Source: Sphingobium fuliginis
GTDB lineage: Bacteria; Pseudomonadota; Alphaproteobacteria; Sphingomonadales; Sphingomonadaceae
Reading direction: 5' to 3'
Assembly (NCBI RefSeq): GCF_004152845.1
Contig: NZ_SEON01000004.1
Coordinates: 1-64,000 of the forward strand
DNA length: 64,000 nucleotides
Position numbers and translations under genes: made by a program
The notes under the pieces: model-generated
Told to the model about the DNA's origin: nothing
Seen by the model: the letters and a program-made list of their open reading frames with translations, nothing else
The model's database searches: none
Part shown: positions 61,157-64,000 of the stretch, in pieces
Position numbering within the stretch: the stretch's first letter is position 1
How the letters are laid out: the number at the start of each line of letters is the position of its first letter

Positions 61157-62824
61157 CTAATAGAACCGGGCCGGATCGGAGGGCGTCCAGGCGGGCGGAT
61201 GCAGCGCCAATATGTCGGTCATGACCTCCACGATGACAGGCGCATCCTCCTTGATGGCGGATCGCAGCGCGGGGCCCAACTCGCCCGGCCGCTCGACCCG
61301 ACAGGATTTGCAGCCGAACGCGCGCGCGGCGGCGGCATAGTCGACCGGGGAGAAGCGCCAGTGATGATCATGGTCGGCATTGTCGGCCCAGACCGGCTTT
61401 TCCTGGCTGAGGCCGTTATTGTTGGAGACGATCGTGACGGTGTTGATGCCGTAACGCCGCGCCGTCTCCATTTCACTCATATGGTACAGGAACCCGCCAT
61501 CGCCGGTGAAGCACAGGACGGGCCGGTCGGGCTGCGCGCATTTGGCGCCGAGCGAGGCGGGATAGGACCAGCCGAGCGATCCGGCGGCGCGCAGCAGGCC
61601 CTGCCCGCGCCGGTCGAGATAGATGTGGCGCGCCGCCCAGGCGGCGGCATGGCCGGTGTCGACCACCAGAAGCGCGCCTTCCGGCAGTTCTTCCGACAGG
61701 ATGCGGCACAGGCGTTCGGGACGGATCGGCAGGGCGTCCGACATTTCGGCCGGCGCCGCCGCCTGCGTCCAGTCCGCGCGCAATTCTTCCACATGCCGCA
61801 GCCAGTCCCGCCGTACCGGCATGTCCGTCAGCGCAGCGGAAAATTGTTCCAATATGGTTTTCGGATCGCCGCAAAGCGCGGCCTGCAACGGATAGTTGCG
61901 GCCCAGTTCGCGGGCGTCCACGTCGATCTGGATCGCGGCGATGCCGGGTTGGGGCACCTTCCAGCCGGTGGTCGTCATGCTGCCCGCCATGGTCCCCACG
62001 AAAAGGACCAGATCGGCCTCGCTCACCGCCCGGTTGGCGGCTTCCCGCGAATAGATGCCGCAGACGCCGAGCGAGAGCGGATCGCTTTCCCGCAACACCG
62101 CCTTGGCGTCGAGCGAGGTGGCGAGGGGCAGCCCGTGCCGCCGCACAAAGGCCGCCAGCGCTTCCTGCGCGCCGCTCGCGCGGATGCCCGATCCAGCGAT
62201 GACGACGGGACGCATGGCATGGCGCAGCAGGTCGGCGGCGCGGCGGATGTCGGCGGCGGGCGCGGCATGGCGGACCGCCGGGCATGAAGCGAAGGCCGGA
62301 TCGGGCAGGGGCGCAGGGTCCATCGGATCGTTCAGCACTGCGCCGGTGAAGCCCGCCAGTTCCAGATGGACCGGGCCGGGCGCGCCGCCGGTCGCCACCC
62401 GCATGGCCTGGCCCAGCATGTCGGGCAGGCGCGAGACCAGGTCGATGCGCGACGTCATCTTGGTCAGCCCGGCGAAAATGGGCTGCTGGTCGACCTCCTG
62501 ATATTGGTTGCGGTCGCGGGTGGCGGCGGTGCTGCCGCCGGTCAGCGCCAGCACCGGGGATCGCGCCATCAACGCGTCCAGCAATCCGGCGGCCAGATTG
62601 GCCGCGCCGATCTGCTGCGCCCCGCACAGGCCGATCCGGCCCGAAGCCCGCGCATAGCCGTCCGCCATATAGGCGGCCGCCTTCTCGCCATGGGCGACGA
62701 CGGGCAGGACCCCGGCAGCCTGCATCGCCTTGACCGCCCCGGGCAGCAGCAACGGGACATGGAAGAAATGAGTCGCGCCGCAGGCCGCAAGCGCGTCGGC
62801 CAGATACCGGTCCCCGCTATACAC
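61157..62824 (-). CDS. thiamine-diphosphate-dependent enzyme 2 (acetolactate-synthase-like)
   Basis: A 555-residue ThDP enzyme. The catalytic glutamate lies in HGEKAAAYMADGYARASG (E47) and the cofactor motif GDGGFLYHMSEMETA to NNNGL is intact. The N-terminus has HVPLLLPG instead of the usual GVPG. It may be a 2-hydroxyacyl- or 2-keto-acid lyase. A GTG start at 62824 overlaps the cyclase stop by eight bases (62817-62824); there is no better ATG nearby. Confidence 0.87.
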   Translation of the reverse strand: MYSGDRYLADALAACGATHFFHVPLLLPGAVKAMQAAGVLPVVAHGEKAAAYMADGYARASGRIGLCGAQQIGAANLAAGLLDALMARSPVLALTGGSTAATRDRNQYQEVDQQPIFAGLTKMTSRIDLVSRLPDMLGQAMRVATGGAPGPVHLELAGFTGAVLNDPMDPAPLPDPAFASCPAVRHAAPAADIRRAADLLRHAMRPVVIAGSGIRASGAQEALAAFVRRHGLPLATSLDAKAVLRESDPLSLGVCGIYSREAANRAVSEADLVLFVGTMAGSMTTTGWKVPQPGIAAIQIDVDARELGRNYPLQAALCGDPKTILEQFSAALTDMPVRRDWLRHVEELRADWTQAAAPAEMSDALPIRPERLCRILSEELPEGALLVVDTGHAAAWAARHIYLDRRGQGLLRAAGSLGWSYPASLGAKCAQPDRPVLCFTGDGGFLYHMSEMETARRYGINTVTIVSNNNGLSQEKPVWADNADHDHHWRFSPVDYAAAARAFGCKSCRVERPGELGPALRSAIKEDAPVIVEVMTDILALHPPAWTPSDPARFY

Positions 62825-63563
62825 CGGCTCGGGCGATCCTGCGGGCCAGCACCCGCGCTGGCGAACCGTCGCCTCCGGCGATGGGCAGGGCGCCGAACAG
62901 GAACTCGACCCGATCCCCGGCGAAGGCGGCGTGCCCGGTCAAATGCTCGCAGATCAATATGCCGTTGGCGAGCAGCGTGCGGTGGACCGGCCAGTCGAAA
63001 CCGGGTTGCCGAAGATGATAGACAAGGTCGGGCGTCGCGAAGTCGCAGGCCAGCATCTTGATGCGCCTTTCCAGCAGCCATGTCGCGGCTTCGGGGCTGA
63101 AGCTCGGATGCCGTTCATAGTCCGGCGTGCCGAAGCGGGCGGCCCAGCCGGTGTCCACCGCCAATATGTCGCCCGCCTGCAGGAGCGGGCGGCATTGCTC
63201 AAGCTCCGCGACGGAGATGATCTGGTCCGGCCCTTTTTCGATGCGCCAGACGACGCCTTCGCCGCTCAGCCGCTCCGGCGGGATCGACGCCATGTCGGGC
63301 GCGTCCTCGAAATAATGCAGCGGCGCGTCGACATGCGTCCCGGCATGCGCGACCATGTGGATGTCGGTGACGTTGAACGGGTCCTGGGGCAGCGAACGCA
63401 GCTTGCCGAAGCTGGGCCTCGGAAAGATCGACGCGCAGGGCATGTCCGGGCCGACATCATGGGTCAGGTCGACCCAGGGACCGGCGGGCTGGACCGGCCT
63501 GCTTGCCGGCAGGTCCAGCCAGCCTATCCAGCCATCCGGCGCCTTGGGGCATTGATCGCACAT
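62817..63563 (-). CDS. cyclase-family hydrolase (kynurenine formamidase-like)
   Basis: A 248-residue metal hydrolase with the family signature H73-A-G-T-H77-V-D79-A-P. Neighbouring blocks WVDLTHDVGPDMP and DWPVHRTLLANGI fit. The family includes kynurenine formamidase and isatin hydrolase. It is coupled to the ThDP enzyme by an 8-base overlap, suggesting successive steps on an aromatic or lactam-type compound. It lies 21 bases after the aldehyde dehydrogenase gene. Confidence 0.88.
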   Translation of the reverse strand: MCDQCPKAPDGWIGWLDLPASRPVQPAGPWVDLTHDVGPDMPCASIFPRPSFGKLRSLPQDPFNVTDIHMVAHAGTHVDAPLHYFEDAPDMASIPPERLSGEGVVWRIEKGPDQIISVAELEQCRPLLQAGDILAVDTGWAARFGTPDYERHPSFSPEAATWLLERRIKMLACDFATPDLVYHLRQPGFDWPVHRTLLANGILICEHLTGHAAFAGDRVEFLFGALPIAGGDGSPARVLARRIARAGV

Positions 63564-63584
63564 CGGCTCATCCTCTTCTGCCGT

Positions 63585-64000
63585 TCAGGTCTGCACCTGG
63601 AACGGGTCCCGCTCGCTTTCGGACAGGTTGATCATCACATTCTTCGTGGTCAGGAATTCCTTCAACCCCTCTTCGCCGCGCTCGCGGCCGAAGCCGCTGT
63701 CCTTCACCCCGCCAAAGGGCGTCTGCACGGCCACGGCGCGATAGGTGTTGACCCACACCATGCCGGTGCGGAGCGCGGCGGAAACGCGGTGCATGCGGTT
63801 CAGGCTCTGCGTCCAGATGCCCGACGCCAGGCCGAAGCTCTGGTCGTTGGCGATGGCGATCGCCTCCTCCTCCGTATCGAAGGGGATGATGGAGAGCACG
63901 GGCCCGAAAATCTCCTCCTGCGCCACGCGCATGCGGTTGTCGACGTCCGCGAAGATGGTGGGCTTGACGAACAGCCCGTCGCGCAGAATGCCGTCGCGCG
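63585..64000 (-). CDS. aldehyde dehydrogenase, C-terminal part, cut by window edge
   Basis: Only the last 138 residues or so are inside the window. The visible part reads VAQEEIFGPVLSIIPF, IANDQSFGLASGIWT, WVNTYRAVAVQTPFGGVKDSGFGRE, as in NAD-dependent aldehyde dehydrogenases. The catalytic cysteine is outside the window. It is the first visible gene of the leftward dehydrogenase-cyclase-ThDP unit. Confidence 0.9.
   Translation of the reverse strand, partial: RDGILRDGLFVKPTIFADVDNRMRVAQEEIFGPVLSIIPFDTEEEAIAIANDQSFGLASGIWTQSLNRMHRVSAALRTGMVWVNTYRAVAVQTPFGGVKDSGFGRERGEEGLKEFLTTKNVMINLSESERDPFQVQT

Noticed and set aside
62803..62814. Eighth LacI-like sequence GATACCGGTCCC
   Set aside because: It is inside the coding start of the second ThDP enzyme, its right arm does not match, and it follows the start codon; probably chance.
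1..64000. CRISPR arrays or insertion sequences
   Set aside because: No regularly spaced repeats and no transposase-like proteins were seen; the repeats present are short palindromes.

Overview
The window comes from a GC-rich alphaproteobacterial chromosome, most likely a sphingomonad (Sphingobium/Novosphingobium type). This is inferred from the 5S rRNA tail at the left edge, two very large TonB-dependent receptors of the sphingomonad style, tightly packed catabolic genes, NodT-type efflux, and short dispersed palindromes of the kind seen in these genomes. No transposase, integrase, CRISPR array or tRNA was seen.

Region 1 (1-10970) follows an rRNA operon and is about potassium. It holds the Kup transporter and, convergent with it, a complete kdp locus read leftwards: a 27-codon membrane ORF, kdpF, kdpA, kdpB, kdpC, kdpD, kdpE. 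Several junctions overlap by ATGA. Region 2 (10971-18182) holds pncB (NAD salvage), a type III polyketide synthase translationally coupled to a flavoprotein oxidoreductase, two SAM methyltransferases, a DUF2147 protein and an HD-GYP cyclic-di-GMP phosphodiesterase. Region 3 (18182-26775) is an EmrAB/NodT-type efflux operon with a divergent MarR regulator, then ilvD with a divergent LysR regulator and a DUF2189 membrane protein. Region 4 (27110-31081) pairs a TonB receptor with an orphan substrate-binding lipoprotein.

Region 5 (31105-56913) is the most interesting part: about 25 kb of catabolic genes in many short, alternately oriented transcription units. They encode an MmgE/PrpD protein, three SDRs, a 3-hydroxyisobutyrate-dehydrogenase-like enzyme, a lactonase-like metallo-beta-lactamase, two carboxymuconolactone-decarboxylase-family proteins, an alpha/beta hydrolase, two amidohydrolases, a thioesterase, a beta-keto acid cleavage enzyme, an HpaI-type aldolase, a cupin-like protein, a DUF6282 protein, a TfdA-like dioxygenase, a ThDP enzyme, a succinate-semialdehyde-type dehydrogenase, two paralogous MFS permeases and a TonB receptor. 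Seven near-identical palindromes (core TACCGGT, consensus GRTACCGGTMNC) lie in front of nearly all of these units. They match the operator style of LacI/GntR-type repressors, and one such repressor is encoded in the middle of the cluster (50199-51239). I infer a single LacI-controlled regulon for uptake and breakdown of an unidentified organic acid, ester or lactone.

Region 6 (56959-64000) adds an NTF2-like protein, a flavin monooxygenase with an NTF2-like N-terminal domain coupled to a DHA2-type MFS pump, a second ThDP enzyme, a cyclase-family hydrolase and an aldehyde dehydrogenase cut by the right edge. The operator was not found in the gaps of this region, so it may be a separately regulated oxidation module.
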